Below are positions 29,166 through 38,428 of a stretch of 64,000 nt of DNA, piece after piece (the stretch's first letter is position 1; the number at the start of each line of letters is the position of its first letter). This DNA is from Winogradskyella ursingii. Lineage in GTDB: Bacteria; Bacteroidota; Bacteroidia; Flavobacteriales; Flavobacteriaceae. The notes below the pieces were generated by a model, which did not search any database, was not told where the DNA came from, and saw nothing but the letters and a program-made list of their open reading frames with translations. Both the position numbers and the translations under genes were made by a program. The stretch is from NCBI RefSeq assembly GCF_013403975.1, contig NZ_JABFDH010000004.1, forward strand, positions 186,001-250,000, written 5' to 3'.

Positions 29166-30686
29166 CTAAATGCTGAAAGCTAAAGTTAGTATAACATCAT
29201 CGAATGTATTTTGTATCGTAGCTGCATTTGTGAGACCAACTGAATACAATTGACGATTGATGTCGCGCTCAGCATGGCTGTAAGCTAAATCTAAACTTAA
29301 ACTACCAAAATTATAACCTAATCCGAGAGAGTAACCGTATAAATCTCCATAGAAGCTATCATCTTTATAAGGACTACCTTCAAATCGATATCCACCTCTA
29401 AAGCTAACTTGTTTGTAGCGATATTCTCCACCTAGTTTGTAGGATTGAGATGAATCTAAAAGATCATTTATATCAGAATTAAGAGTACCAAATACAGCAT
29501 CAGAATCTGGTCTAAACTGTGCGTTGGAATAATCTTTAATGGAATAATCAAAGCTAATTAATCCACTTCTTCCAAATATATACGCTAAACTTCCTGTGAG
29601 CTTACTTGGAGTTTTAAATTTATATTCCTCATAAATATTTATCACATTGGGATTGACAACGGTATTGAAACTATCGCCATTTTCGATTCGGGTAGATTCA
29701 AAATACTGTGAAGTTTCATCAGAAATTCTATACCAAGTAGGTGAGTTATAAGCTAAGCCAACTCTAAATTCTTCAGATAGTTTAGCAATTCCTCCAAGTT
29801 GAAATGAAAAACCACTTCCAGTTGTCAACAAATTATTTTCAAAACCAACGCTGCTGACAGAAGATTGGTCGTTATTGTTGGTTTCATTTAAGAATGTGCT
29901 TCTTTCAAAATCTATAAAATGTGAATTAAGATTCAATCCAAAGTACAATTTATCATCATAGCTTGTTGCTGCGTTAAAAGCTAATTTTCCATTATAACCT
30001 CTACTGGCATAAGAATATCTTTGGTTATAGTTGCCACCAGAAATATTTGACGAATAAGTATTGTTCTCATCATTATTAGGGTCGATTATGAACCCTTCAA
30101 ACCCTAAAAATGCTTGCTGATTTCCAAAACCAAAGATTGAACCGATCTCGGAATACGCTTCAGAAATAGATTCACCCGGTAGAGCAGAAATATTATCCAA
30201 AGGTTGACCGTTGGCATAACCAACAAAATACGATGCAATACTCGTATTTGGGTTAACACCATTGGCTCTCCAACTGTCGTCAAAATTGTTTGTCCTGTCG
30301 TATGCAATACTTAAGCTGAATTTTTTCCAAGGAGAATTCGTATTTGTATTTCTAAAAACGAAGGCAGCTCCAAGCTGATTTAAATCCGTATCAGAATTTG
30401 AGCCCGTAGTAGTGCCATTGAAATAAGATACAATATTGTCTTTGCCAAACACTCCCAAAGAAAGCGATGCATGACTATTGTTAAAGATGGCAGAACCTGC
30501 AGGATTTACGTTTACAGCAGACATATCTCCACCGAGTGCCCCAAAAGCACCGCTCATACCTCTGTATCGAGCAGAACCTTGAATATCTTCAACTGAGAAT
30601 CGCACAGCATCAGCTACACTGATCTCTTGGGCTAAAATATAGGACGTACTTAACAGTCCTATGCTTAACATAAGTAATTTTTTCAT
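29166..30686 (-). CDS. OmpP1/FadL-family outer-membrane transporter
   Basis: The protein has 506 aa. Signal peptide (1-19, ending ILAQ), then the FadL-type N-terminal segment with ARYRGMSGAFGALGGDMSAVNVNPAGSAIF split over residues 38-70 (G-A-[FL]-G-x-x-x-N-P-A-G pattern). Long alternating beta strands end DVILTLAFSI. The family moves hydrophobic compounds across the outer membrane; the ligand is not known here. It lies 33 bases downstream of the low-complexity lipoprotein gene on the same strand, probably as an operon. Confidence 0.9.
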   Translation of the reverse strand: MKKLLMLSIGLLSTSYILAQEISVADAVRFSVEDIQGSARYRGMSGAFGALGGDMSAVNVNPAGSAIFNNSHASLSLGVFGKDNIVSYFNGTTTGSNSDTDLNQLGAAFVFRNTNTNSPWKKFSLSIAYDRTNNFDDSWRANGVNPNTSIASYFVGYANGQPLDNISALPGESISEAYSEIGSIFGFGNQQAFLGFEGFIIDPNNDENNTYSSNISGGNYNQRYSYASRGYNGKLAFNAATSYDDKLYFGLNLNSHFIDFERSTFLNETNNNDQSSVSSVGFENNLLTTGSGFSFQLGGIAKLSEEFRVGLAYNSPTWYRISDETSQYFESTRIENGDSFNTVVNPNVINIYEEYKFKTPSKLTGSLAYIFGRSGLISFDYSIKDYSNAQFRPDSDAVFGTLNSDINDLLDSSQSYKLGGEYRYKQVSFRGGYRFEGSPYKDDSFYGDLYGYSLGLGYNFGSLSLDLAYSHAERDINRQLYSVGLTNAATIQNTFDDVILTLAFSI

Positions 30687-30719
30687 AACCTTTTTAAATT
30701 GGGAATTTAATAATTTCGA

Positions 30720-31799
30720 TTAACCTCTTCCACCACCACGTCTGCTACTAGAACCTCTAGAACTTCCTGAAGATCTACTGCTAGATCCACCTGAAGATCT
30801 TACAGATCCTGAAGATCTTGAACTTCCAGACGAACGCCTCACTGTACCCGATGAACCTCTTGAACTTCCAGAAGATCTTCTAACTGTGCCAGATGAACGG
30901 GAGTTACCAGACGATCTTCTAACCGTTCCGGATGAACTAGATCTTCTAGATGGTCTAGTTATTCTATTATTAGATGATCTTGTAGACCGTGTACCTCTAT
31001 TGATACGGGTAGATGAAGAATTTCTAATAGATCTCGAAGAGCTATTTGACCTAATTCTAGTGTTATTGTTAGCATTAAGTCTACTTGTTGAATAATTTCG
31101 CCTAGCTAATGCGGCATTACTTCGACCATTAAGGCTTGAGTTACTGGTTCTAAGTAAAGAACCTCTTCTGCCTGCAGAATAAGCATATCTATTATTGTTT
31201 CTGTAAAAATTGTTGTTATAGCCCCAATTGTTCCAGCCCCAACCATAATTGTAGGCCCAGCCAGCATTCCATCCGTATCCATAATATCCACCATAGAACC
31301 AAGGATCATTCCATCCATATCCATAGCCCCAACGATTAAAGCCCCAAGGGCGTGCCCATCCGTAACCGTAGCCAAAGCCACCGTTCCATAACCATGGGTC
31401 GTTCCAGCCATACCATCCATTATCAATAATATTTATGGAAATATTACTATTCGATTGTCCCCATCCACCATACATTGGTTCTTGTTCAAGGGTGTCGATT
31501 GCTCTTTCAGTATAGTCTCCTGCATAGCCATCAATATCGGTAAAAATATCGCCGTCAGCGGTAATCGCATCAACTTCAGCCTTGTTTTCAGCGAAATAAT
31601 TTTTATAATAGTTTGATTCTTTAGTAGATGTTGTAACTACTGGCTGTTCAACTTCATTTTCATATTCGTAATCACCAGAATATATGCCATCATTATCGTA
31701 GCCCACATATTGGTAGGAGCCACAAGATGTTAACAAGGCCAAAAAGCCCAGAGCAACAAAAAATGGCAATTTTTGGTTTGTAAATTTTTTAAATTGCAT
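30720..31799 (-). CDS. Low-complexity lipoprotein with Gly/Tyr/Trp-rich and Arg/Ser-rich regions
   Basis: The protein has 359 aa. Lipoprotein signal with lipobox LLTSC (Cys at 26). An acidic part (30-110) precedes a Gly/Tyr/Trp/Asn-rich region (about 110-210, with many GYGWNDPW-like units). The last 140 residues are Ser/Arg-rich, with repeats such as SSGTVRRSSGSSR. The sequence is repetitive at DNA level too. No domain is recognised. Position next to an outer-membrane transporter gene and the lipoprotein signal suggest an envelope location. Equivalent low-complexity lipoproteins occur near proS in relatives, from memory. Confidence 0.7.
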   Translation of the reverse strand: MQFKKFTNQKLPFFVALGFLALLTSCGSYQYVGYDNDGIYSGDYEYENEVEQPVVTTSTKESNYYKNYFAENKAEVDAITADGDIFTDIDGYAGDYTERAIDTLEQEPMYGGWGQSNSNISINIIDNGWYGWNDPWLWNGGFGYGYGWARPWGFNRWGYGYGWNDPWFYGGYYGYGWNAGWAYNYGWGWNNWGYNNNFYRNNNRYAYSAGRRGSLLRTSNSSLNGRSNAALARRNYSTSRLNANNNTRIRSNSSSRSIRNSSSTRINRGTRSTRSSNNRITRPSRRSSSSGTVRRSSGNSRSSGTVRRSSGSSRGSSGTVRRSSGSSRSSGSVRSSGGSSSRSSGSSRGSSSRRGGGRG

Positions 31800-31875
31800 A
31801 TCTCTTTTATTTTATTGTTGAACATTGTAAAAATAGTTAGTTTTGCTGAACTATTTTTTTATTTAACATAAGCAC

Positions 31876-31883
31876 AATATTTG
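31876..31883 (+). promoter_or_regulatory. Possible -7 element of proS
   Basis: AATATTTG differs from TAnnTTTG at one base and lies 16 bases before the proS ATG. Confidence 0.4.
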
Positions 31884-31899
31884 TGCCAAAATCCTAATA

Positions 31900-33378
31900 A
31901 TGAGCAAAAATCTTACAAGTAGGGCTGAAGATTATTCAAAATGGTATAATGAGCTTGTAGTTAAAGCAGATTTAGCCGAAAATTCTGCGGTTCGCGGTTG
32001 CATGGTCATTAAACCTTATGGTTATGCTATTTGGGAAAAGATGCAAGCTGAATTGGATAGAATGTTTAAAGAAACAGGGCATCAGAATGCCTATTTTCCA
32101 CTTTTTGTTCCTAAAAGCTTGTTTGAGGCAGAAGAAAAAAATGCTGAAGGTTTTGCGAAAGAATGTGCTGTTGTTACGCATTACCGTCTTCAAAATGATC
32201 CTGACAATCCTGGTAAGCTAAGAGTGGATCCAGAGGCAAAATTAGAAGAAGAATTAGTTGTTAGACCCACGAGTGAAGCTATTATTTGGAATACCTATAA
32301 AGGATGGATCCAAAGTTACCGAGATCTCCCAATACTTATTAATCAATGGGCAAACGTCGTCCGTTGGGAAATGAGAACGAGATTGTTTTTGCGTACTGCA
32401 GAATTTTTATGGCAGGAAGGCCACACGGCACATGCAACAAAAAAAGAAGCATTGCATGAAGCTGAGCAGATGAACGATGTCTATGCTGAGTTTGCCGAGA
32501 ATTTTATGGCAATACCAGTAATTAAAGGAGTGAAAACTGAAAGTGAACGTTTTGCAGGTGCTTTAGAAACTTTTTGTATCGAGGCACTGATGCAAGATGG
32601 AAAAGCCTTACAAGCTGGTACATCTCATTTTTTGGGTCAGAATTTTGCCAAAGCTTTTGATGTAAAGTTCACCAACAATGAAGGGAAGCTAGACCATGTT
32701 TGGGCAACATCTTGGGGAGTGTCTACCCGATTAATGGGTGCTTTGATTATGACGCATAGTGATGATAAAGGTTTGGTATTACCTCCAAATTTGGCACCAT
32801 CCCAAGTAGTAATTGTTCCTATATATAAGACTGATGAGCAATTCGAAATTATTTCGGAAAAGGCTAAGGATATAATAAAATCATTAAAAGAGATTGGTGT
32901 TAGCTGTAAATTTGATAATAGAACAACACATAGACCAGGTGCCAAATTCGCACAACACGAATTACAAGGTGTTCCTTTGCGTATAGCTATTGGACCTAAA
33001 GATCTGGAAAATGGTACGGTTGAATTAGCTAGACGGGATACGCTAACGAAAGGTATTGTTCTAATGGATGATTTAGCAGATACAATAAAAAGTTTACTAG
33101 AAACAATTCAAAAAGAACTTTTTGATAGAGCTTTAGATTATAGAGATTCTCACATAACAGAAGTGGATAACTTTGAAGAATTTAAAAAAGTTCTCGAAAC
33201 CAAAACAGGATTTGTGTCCGCTCATTGGGATGGAACTAGCGAAACAGAGCAAAAGATTAAAGAAATTACAAAGGCAACTATAAGATGTATACCAATGAAC
33301 AATGAATTAAAGGAAGGTGAATGTGTTTATAGCGGTAAAAAATCTATGCAGAGGGTGTTATTTGCAAAGGCCTATTAA
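31900..33378 (+). CDS. proS: Proline-tRNA ligase (type without the insertion editing domain)
   Basis: The protein has 492 aa. Class II synthetase charging tRNA-Pro. Motif 2 region [20 protein letters not shown] and [20 protein letters not shown] are clear, and the motif 3 region is present ([18 protein letters not shown]). There is no editing insertion between motifs 2 and 3, and the C-terminal extension ends [16 protein letters not shown]. This is the archaeal/eukaryotic-like form usual in Bacteroidota. It is divergent from the low-complexity lipoprotein gene. Confidence 0.97.
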   Translation: MSKNLTSRAEDYSKWYNELVVKADLAENSAVRGCMVIKPYGYAIWEKMQAELDRMFKETGHQNAYFPLFVPKSLFEAEEKNAEGFAKECAVVTHYRLQNDPDNPGKLRVDPEAKLEEELVVRPTSEAIIWNTYKGWIQSYRDLPILINQWANVVRWEMRTRLFLRTAEFLWQEGHTAHATKKEALHEAEQMNDVYAEFAENFMAIPVIKGVKTESERFAGALETFCIEALMQDGKALQAGTSHFLGQNFAKAFDVKFTNNEGKLDHVWATSWGVSTRLMGALIMTHSDDKGLVLPPNLAPSQVVIVPIYKTDEQFEIISEKAKDIIKSLKEIGVSCKFDNRTTHRPGAKFAQHELQGVPLRIAIGPKDLENGTVELARRDTLTKGIVLMDDLADTIKSLLETIQKELFDRALDYRDSHITEVDNFEEFKKVLETKTGFVSAHWDGTSETEQKIKEITKATIRCIPMNNELKEGECVYSGKKSMQRVLFAKAY

Positions 33379-33406
33379 AAAAAAATCAAAAAAAATTAAA
33401 TAGGTG

Positions 33407-33436
33407 TTGCAACATTTAAAAATAGTTGTATTTTTG
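33407..33436 (+). promoter_or_regulatory. Promoter of tRNA-Glu and rpsT
   Basis: TTG (33407-33409), 19 bases, TATTTTTG (33429-33436): a close match to the housekeeping consensus, 52 bases before the tRNA. Confidence 0.75.
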
Positions 33437-33488
33437 CATCCGCAATGGAAACGTTGTAGGTTCATTTAATTAGTAGAATAACCAAAAT

Positions 33489-33560
33489 GGCCCGTTCGTC
33501 TATCGGCTAGGACGCCAGGTTTTCATCCTGGTAAGAGGGGTTCGATTCCCCTACGGGCTA
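33489..33560 (+). tRNA. tRNA-Glu (anticodon TTC)
   Basis: The gene is 72 bases and folds as a full cloverleaf: acceptor GGCCCGT/ACGGGCT, D arm GTCT...AGGAC, anticodon stem CCAGG/CCTGG with loop TTTTCAT (anticodon TTC), T arm AGGGG TTCGATT CCCCT, discriminator A. CCA is not encoded. rpsT starts 25 bases downstream and shares its promoter. Confidence 0.96.
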
Positions 33561-33585
33561 CAATTTTTAATAAGAAAGAAAAATA

Positions 33586-33837
33586 ATGGCAAATCATAAG
33601 TCAGCTTTAAAAAGAATAAGAAGTAACGAGAAGAAAAGAGTGCTCAATAGATACCAGCACAAGACGACTCGTAGTGCTATAAAAAAGTTACGTGAAATCA
33701 CTGATGCTAAAGAAGCAAAAGAGATGTTACCATCTGTTCATAGCATGATTGATAAATTGGCTAAGAAAAATATTATTCACGATAATAAAGCAGCCAACTT
33801 AAAATCTCAGTTAACTAAGCACGTTGCCGCTATATAA
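33586..33837 (+). CDS. rpsT: Small ribosomal subunit protein S20
   Basis: The protein has 83 aa, of usual length. Primary 16S-binding ribosomal protein. The N-terminus MANHKSALKRIRSNEKKR is diagnostic, and the rest is a Lys-rich helical bundle. Its only visible promoter is the one upstream of tRNA-Glu, so the tRNA and S20 are probably made from one primary transcript. A strong terminator follows. Confidence 0.98.
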   Translation: MANHKSALKRIRSNEKKRVLNRYQHKTTRSAIKKLREITDAKEAKEMLPSVHSMIDKLAKKNIIHDNKAANLKSQLTKHVAAI

Positions 33838-33860
33838 TTGTAGATTCTTACTAAGAGATT

Positions 33861-33893
33861 AAAAAGTCTTTCCATATGGAAAGACTTTTTTTT
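33861..33893 (+). terminator. Strong intrinsic terminator of rpsT
   Basis: A perfect 30-bp palindrome (core AAAGTCTTTCCATATGGAAA) ending in eight T. Confidence 0.92.
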
Positions 33894-33931
33894 GCTAGAG
33901 GGTAAGGGTTTTGTTTTTCATTCAGAAAATA

Positions 33932-34468
33932 TTAGGCACGCTCCTTTTCAAGAATAGGTTTCTTTTCTGTTTTTTCTGGCGGAATAAGATAGCGGTGGTT
34001 ATTATTGAAAAATTGCTGTTGCATCGCTTCCATACGTTTCATTATGTCCTCTAAGTTTGGAAATCCATTTGGCATTCGTTTAGAGAAAGAATCATCTGAA
34101 AAGAAATCATCCGAAAAAAATTGTTTCATTATAGAGTCGCTGTCAATGGAATTCGACAGGTTTGGACTGTTGAACATAGAAAATTGTCGGCGCAACATAG
34201 AACGCATCTTATTTAGTAAACTGTCATTTTCAATTTGTTTGAGACCTTTTAAATTTCCTGACGATGACCAAGTGTAGATCGAGTCGTATTTAATTATGTT
34301 TCCGTTTTCGTCGAGTTCCTTGTTAACCTTCCAACTTCCTTCTGGTGATGTAATAGTGTCGATCTTTATTTTTGTTTTCGCAATGTCGTCTTTAGTGATT
34401 TTGGAATCCTGCGCATTGCAACTTGTAGCCAAAATTGCTACAAACAAAAAGAGTTTTACTTTTTTCAT
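33932..34468 (-). CDS. Exported protein of unknown function
   Basis: The protein has 178 aa. The N-terminus MKKVKLFLFVAILATSCNAQ is a signal peptide, with a possible lipobox Cys at 17. A short beta-type segment follows (SPEGSWKVNKELDENGNII, then YDSIYTWSS), and then a Met/Phe/Ser/Asp-rich region (about 85-160) of probable helices. No family recognised. It lies downstream of rho on the same strand with a terminator between them, so it is probably transcribed separately. Confidence 0.6.
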   Translation of the reverse strand: MKKVKLFLFVAILATSCNAQDSKITKDDIAKTKIKIDTITSPEGSWKVNKELDENGNIIKYDSIYTWSSSGNLKGLKQIENDSLLNKMRSMLRRQFSMFNSPNLSNSIDSDSIMKQFFSDDFFSDDSFSKRMPNGFPNLEDIMKRMEAMQQQFFNNNHRYLIPPEKTEKKPILEKERA

Positions 34469-34580
34469 TTTTTACAATTTTTAAGTTAAACATATTGGAC
34501 TTGATTATGCAAAAAAAATGCCATTCTGTTTTAAATAACATTTTTGTCAGATTAAAGTATTGATTAGATTTAAGACAAAT

Positions 34581-34611
34581 AAAAAACCTCAAACTAGAGG
34601 TTTGAGGTTTT
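34581..34611 (-). terminator. Intrinsic terminator of rho
   Basis: AAAACCTCAAAC (34583-34594) and GTTTGAGGTTTT (34600-34611) form a 12-bp stem. On the minus strand the hairpin ends in a T-run, 26 bases after the rho stop. Confidence 0.85.
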
Positions 34612-34636
34612 GAAATATGTTATGTCTTATAGTTGT

Positions 34637-36298
34637 TTACCCATTCATAGAAATCAAAAACTCTTCATTGTTTTTGGTTTGCTTAAACCTGTCATTAATA
34701 AATTCCATAGCTTCCACAGGGTTCATATCTGCAAGGTACTTGCGCATTACCCACATTCTTTGAATAGTATTATCATCCAATAACAGGTCATCACGTCTTG
34801 TACTTGATGATGTAAGATCAATGGCAGGGAAAATTCTTCTGTTAGAGATTTTACGATCCAACTGTAATTCCATGTTGCCAGTTCCTTTAAATTCTTCAAA
34901 AATTACTTCATCCATTTTAGAGCCAGTTTCAGTAAGTGCAGTTGCAATGATGGTTAAAGAACCACCATTTTCAATATTACGAGCAGCTCCAAAGAAACGT
35001 TTTGGTTTGTGCAAAGCATTGGCATCTACACCACCGGAAAGTATTTTACCAGATGCTGGCTGTACAGTGTTATAAGCTCTTGCTAATCTTGTAATTGAAT
35101 CTAAAAGTATAACGACATCATGGCCACATTCTACCAAACGCTTCGCTTTTTCTAAAACGATATTGGCGATTTTCACATGTTCATGCGCTTCTTTATCAAA
35201 AGTAGAAGCAATAACTTCTCCACGTACGTTCCGTTGCATGTCCGTTACCTCTTCAGGTCTTTCATCAATTAACAATATCATTTGATATACCTCAGGATGG
35301 TTGGCGGCAATTGCATTAGCAACATCCTTTAATAACATCGTTTTACCCGTTTTTGGTTGCGATACAATCATACCACGCTGTCCTTTACCAATAGGGGCAA
35401 AGAGATCCATGATTCTCGTAGAGATTGTACTTTGTCTTTCTGCTAGATTGAACTTCTCTTTAGGAAAAAGTGGTGTTAAATGCTCAAAAGCAACTCTGTC
35501 TCTTACCACCTGTGGACTTTGACCGTTTATTTTACTCACTTTAATAAGTGGAAAATATTTTTCGCCTTCTTTTGGTGGTCTAACATGACCTAAAACAGTA
35601 TCACCAGTTTTAAGACCAAATAGTCTAATCTGTGATTGCGAAACATAGATATCATCGGGAGAAGTGAGGTAATTGTAATCTGACGACCTTAAAAACCCGT
35701 AACCATCTTGCATGATATCAAGAACTCCTTCACTTTCTATAATGGCATCGAATTCAAAATCTGGTTCACGATAGCGATTTCTACTATCCTTATTGCCATT
35801 ATTTTTTGGATTATTGCTGTTCCTGTTGTTATTACTTTTGGAGCGTTGCTGTCTATTGTCGTTTTTTTGATTCCTTTTGTTATCGTCACTGCGATCATTG
35901 GATTTTTGATCCTGACCTTTATTGCTCGACTTGTCATTATTTGACTTGTCGTTATTAGGTTTTGACGTGCGAGGCTTGCGTTCTTGAGGCTTACGTTCTT
36001 GAGTTTTAGACTTATTGTCGTCTTTATTGTCAGAAGTATCTTTATTGTTTTGTCCTTTATTGCTTTGTGGTTTCTGTTGTCTAGGACTTTTTTGAGCAGG
36101 CTTTTTGTCTTGGGTATCAACTTTTTTATCAGTTTCAACTTTAGCCTTCACAGCATCAGGATTTGCGGCTTGGTAATCTAGAATCTTATAAACTAGATCT
36201 AATTTTTTTTGTGTACGGTATTTAGGTACATTGAGAGTTTTGGCTATTTCCTGTAGTTCTGGAAGTTTTTTAGCCTTTAACTGAGAAATTTCAAACAT
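34637..36298 (-). CDS. rho: Transcription termination factor Rho with Bacteroidota-type insert
   Basis: The protein has 553 aa. Hexameric RNA-dependent ATPase that ends transcription. An N-terminal helical Rho_N domain (1-45) is followed by a disordered insert (about 50-175) of Asn, Lys, Asp, Arg and Gln with repeated QERKP and DNK units. The cold-shock-like RNA-binding domain follows ([17 protein letters not shown]). The RecA-like motor has Walker [38 protein letters not shown] and SGGVDANAL. The insert makes it over 100 residues longer than E. coli Rho. Confidence 0.97.
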   Translation of the reverse strand: MFEISQLKAKKLPELQEIAKTLNVPKYRTQKKLDLVYKILDYQAANPDAVKAKVETDKKVDTQDKKPAQKSPRQQKPQSNKGQNNKDTSDNKDDNKSKTQERKPQERKPRTSKPNNDKSNNDKSSNKGQDQKSNDRSDDNKRNQKNDNRQQRSKSNNNRNSNNPKNNGNKDSRNRYREPDFEFDAIIESEGVLDIMQDGYGFLRSSDYNYLTSPDDIYVSQSQIRLFGLKTGDTVLGHVRPPKEGEKYFPLIKVSKINGQSPQVVRDRVAFEHLTPLFPKEKFNLAERQSTISTRIMDLFAPIGKGQRGMIVSQPKTGKTMLLKDVANAIAANHPEVYQMILLIDERPEEVTDMQRNVRGEVIASTFDKEAHEHVKIANIVLEKAKRLVECGHDVVILLDSITRLARAYNTVQPASGKILSGGVDANALHKPKRFFGAARNIENGGSLTIIATALTETGSKMDEVIFEEFKGTGNMELQLDRKISNRRIFPAIDLTSSSTRRDDLLLDDNTIQRMWVMRKYLADMNPVEAMEFINDRFKQTKNNEEFLISMNG

Positions 36299-36482
36299 TC
36301 TTATGTGTATAATGTATTATAATTTGATAGTATTAATTCAAGATTCTCTAGATATTGTAAAAAGAAAAAAAGTGAAATTAATTTTGAAGATTAGAGTGAT
36401 GCAACTCAGATTGTTGCCTCATTTACTGCAATAATACGATTTTATTTTAATATAATTTCTATCTTTTTCAAAAATAAACTAC

Positions 36483-36490
36483 TAATTTTG
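36483..36490 (+). promoter_or_regulatory. Putative -7 element of the DUF4293 gene
   Basis: TAATTTTG matches TAnnTTTG, 22 bases before the ATG. Confidence 0.5.
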
Positions 36491-36512
36491 TGCTGCTTTT
36501 TAAAACGAAGTC

Positions 36513-36923
36513 ATGATTCAACGCATACAAACCTTATACTTAGTTTTAGCTGCTGCAATTTCTGCAGGGTTGATATTTGTATTTCACCTTTGGACAAACG
36601 ACGAAGGTTTAAAGGTGTACGCACAAGATAATATATACTATTTTGGCTTGTTTTTAGGATCGGCTGTATTATCTTTAATTTCAATTTTTAGTTATAAAAA
36701 CAGGAAATCCCAATTTGTATTGGGACGACTTAATATCATATTAAACTTTATTTTACTAGGAGTCTTTGTGTATCAATCTCTAAACTTATCTGGAGAAACT
36801 AGCGTTTCTGAGAAAGGTATTGGGATTCTTCTTCCAATTTTTTCTATTGTGTGTTTGGTCTTGGCTAACAAGGCTATTAAAAAGGACGAAGATCTCGTAA
36901 AATCTGTAGATAGATTACGATGA
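36513..36923 (+). CDS. DUF4293-family membrane protein
   Basis: The protein has 136 aa. Four hydrophobic segments at about residues 7-26, 44-61, 70-88 and 104-122. The start MIQRIQTLYLVLAA is the family hallmark. Bacteroidota-specific, function unknown. It commonly sits beside rho, which is divergent here. Confidence 0.88.
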   Translation: MIQRIQTLYLVLAAAISAGLIFVFHLWTNDEGLKVYAQDNIYYFGLFLGSAVLSLISIFSYKNRKSQFVLGRLNIILNFILLGVFVYQSLNLSGETSVSEKGIGILLPIFSIVCLVLANKAIKKDEDLVKSVDRLR

Positions 36924-36950
36924 ACCTAACATCTTAGTAGTATTAGTGTG

Positions 36951-36981
36951 AAAAACCCAGACGCTGCCGTCTGGGTTTTTT
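36951..36981. terminator. Bidirectional intrinsic terminator
   Basis: AAAAACCCAGACG and CGTCTGGGTTTTT form a 13-bp stem with a 4-base loop and T-runs on both strands, between convergent genes. Confidence 0.92.
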
Positions 36982-36985
36982 AATG

Positions 36986-37480
36986 CTATCGTTTTTCAAA
37001 TTCTATAATCTCTAATTCTTTTATTTGCTTACCATCTATCTTAAACCGAAGCATTGTTCTCGCTTTATGAAATCCGTGTTTGCCTACAGCACCAGGATTC
37101 ATATGTAGAAGATTCAGTTTTTTATCTGGCATTACTTTTAGAATATGCGAATGTCCTGTAATAAAAATATCTGGTGGATTTAACTGCAATTCTTCTCTTA
37201 CCCGATTATTATACTTAGGTGGGTAACCACCAATATGCGTCATCCAAACATCTACCTCTTCGCATCGAAACCTATTGTGGAGAGGAAATTCTCTTCTGGC
37301 CTTAGCATCATCAATATTACCATATACCGCTTTTAATGGTTTCAGTATTTTTATTTGATCTGTAACATTTAGATCGCCAATATCACCTGCGTGCCAGACT
37401 TCATCGGCTTTTTTTACGTGTTTTAAAATGGCGTCGTCAATGTAGCTATGGGTATCAGATAATAGAAGTATTTTTTTCAA
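36986..37480 (-). CDS. YfcE/MJ0936-type metallophosphoesterase with TTG start
   Basis: The protein has 164 aa. Motifs of a calcineurin-like phosphoesterase: DTHS (after LLLS), AGDIGD, GNIDD, MTHIGGYPP and GHSH. The TTG at 37480 is chosen because it gives MKKILLLSDTHS at the N-terminus, as in the family. The reading frame is open a further 20 codons to another TTG, but those residues (FTIRIFIGIKK...) do not fit. No ATG exists before the catalytic motifs. Probably a cytoplasmic phosphodiesterase; substrate unknown. It is divergent from truA. Confidence 0.85.
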   Translation of the reverse strand: MKKILLLSDTHSYIDDAILKHVKKADEVWHAGDIGDLNVTDQIKILKPLKAVYGNIDDAKARREFPLHNRFRCEEVDVWMTHIGGYPPKYNNRVREELQLNPPDIFITGHSHILKVMPDKKLNLLHMNPGAVGKHGFHKARTMLRFKIDGKQIKELEIIEFEKR

Positions 37481-37606
37481 TTGTGGTAAACTTGATTCAG
37501 TAACTTTTTTTATCCCAATAAAAATCCGGATTGTAAACAAAAGAGTTTTTTGCGTAATTTTTGTTAATAATCTGAAAATTTCAGATTTGCCTCTTAAGTA
37601 ATTAGC

Positions 37607-37614
37607 TACCTTTG
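37607..37614 (+). promoter_or_regulatory. Putative -7 element of truA
   Basis: TACCTTTG fits TAnnTTTG, 24 bases before the truA start. TTTG at 37586-37589 is 17 bases upstream of it, slightly closer than usual. Confidence 0.5.
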
Positions 37615-37638
37615 TGAATTACAAAAATAAGGTTTCTC

Positions 37639-38385
37639 TTGCGGTTTTTTATAGAACTTTCGTACAATGGCAAAGCATATCATGGTTGGCAAAATCAGCC
37701 GAACGCCATCACTGTTCAGGAAGTAGTTGAGAAAGCTTTGAGCATCTTACTAAAAAGAAAAATCTCAATCATGGGAGCTGGGAGAACCGACGCTGGAGTA
37801 CATGCGTCACAAATGTTCGCCCATTTTGATTTTTATGAAGCGATCAATTCAAAAGATTTAGTTTACAAATTAAATTCTTTGTTACCTAAAGATATCGCTG
37901 TTGCAAATGTGTTTCAGGTAAAGGATGATGCTCATGCGAGATTTCACGCTTCAGGCAGAACATACCATTATAGAGTTTCGACTTCTAAGAATGTATTTAG
38001 TTATGATTATGCTTATCAAATGCAGCTGCCTTTAAATGTTGATAAAATGAATGAGGCTTGTAATATTCTATTGCAGTATAGTGATTTTCAATGTTTTTCT
38101 AAAAGTAATACAGATGTGAAAACGTATTATTGTAATGTGAAAGAGGCGAGATGGGAGAGAAAGGAAAATGAACTGATTTTTGTAATTTCGGCAGACCGAT
38201 TTTTAAGAAATATGGTAAGAGCAGTGGTCGGAACGATGATAAGTGTTGGATTAGGGAAATTTAAACCAGGAGATTTACATCAGATTATAGCATCTAAGGA
38301 TAGGTCTGAAGCGGGGTTTTCGGTTCCTGGGCACGGCCTTTATTTGGTCAGGGTTGATTATCCTGATTGTATTAAAATGAGTTAA
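37639..38385 (+). CDS. truA: tRNA pseudouridine(38-40) synthase TruA, TTG start
   Basis: The protein has 248 aa. It converts U38-40 in the anticodon arm to pseudouridine. The catalytic Asp is at 51 in MGAGRTDAGVHASQ. The start MRFFIELSYNGKAYHGWQ is conserved but is encoded by TTG. No ATG or GTG is available in frame nearby, so TTG initiation is required. The ABC exporter gene follows after 43 bases on the same strand. Confidence 0.95.
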   Translation: MRFFIELSYNGKAYHGWQNQPNAITVQEVVEKALSILLKRKISIMGAGRTDAGVHASQMFAHFDFYEAINSKDLVYKLNSLLPKDIAVANVFQVKDDAHARFHASGRTYHYRVSTSKNVFSYDYAYQMQLPLNVDKMNEACNILLQYSDFQCFSKSNTDVKTYYCNVKEARWERKENELIFVISADRFLRNMVRAVVGTMISVGLGKFKPGDLHQIIASKDRSEAGFSVPGHGLYLVRVDYPDCIKMS

Positions 38386-38428
38386 TTACGAATTTAATTA
38401 AATAAATACCAAAGGAAGTTTGGCATAC

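Noticed and set aside
30754-31095. Repeated DNA in the Ser/Arg codons considered as a CRISPR or tandem repeat locus
   Set aside because: The repeats are irregular in length, have no spacers and keep the reading frame of the lipoprotein, so they are coding low complexity.
35737-36138. 133-codon alternative frame inside rho
   Set aside because: It arises from the Lys/Asn/Arg repeat codons of the Rho insert read in another frame; composition is low complexity and Rho is intact.
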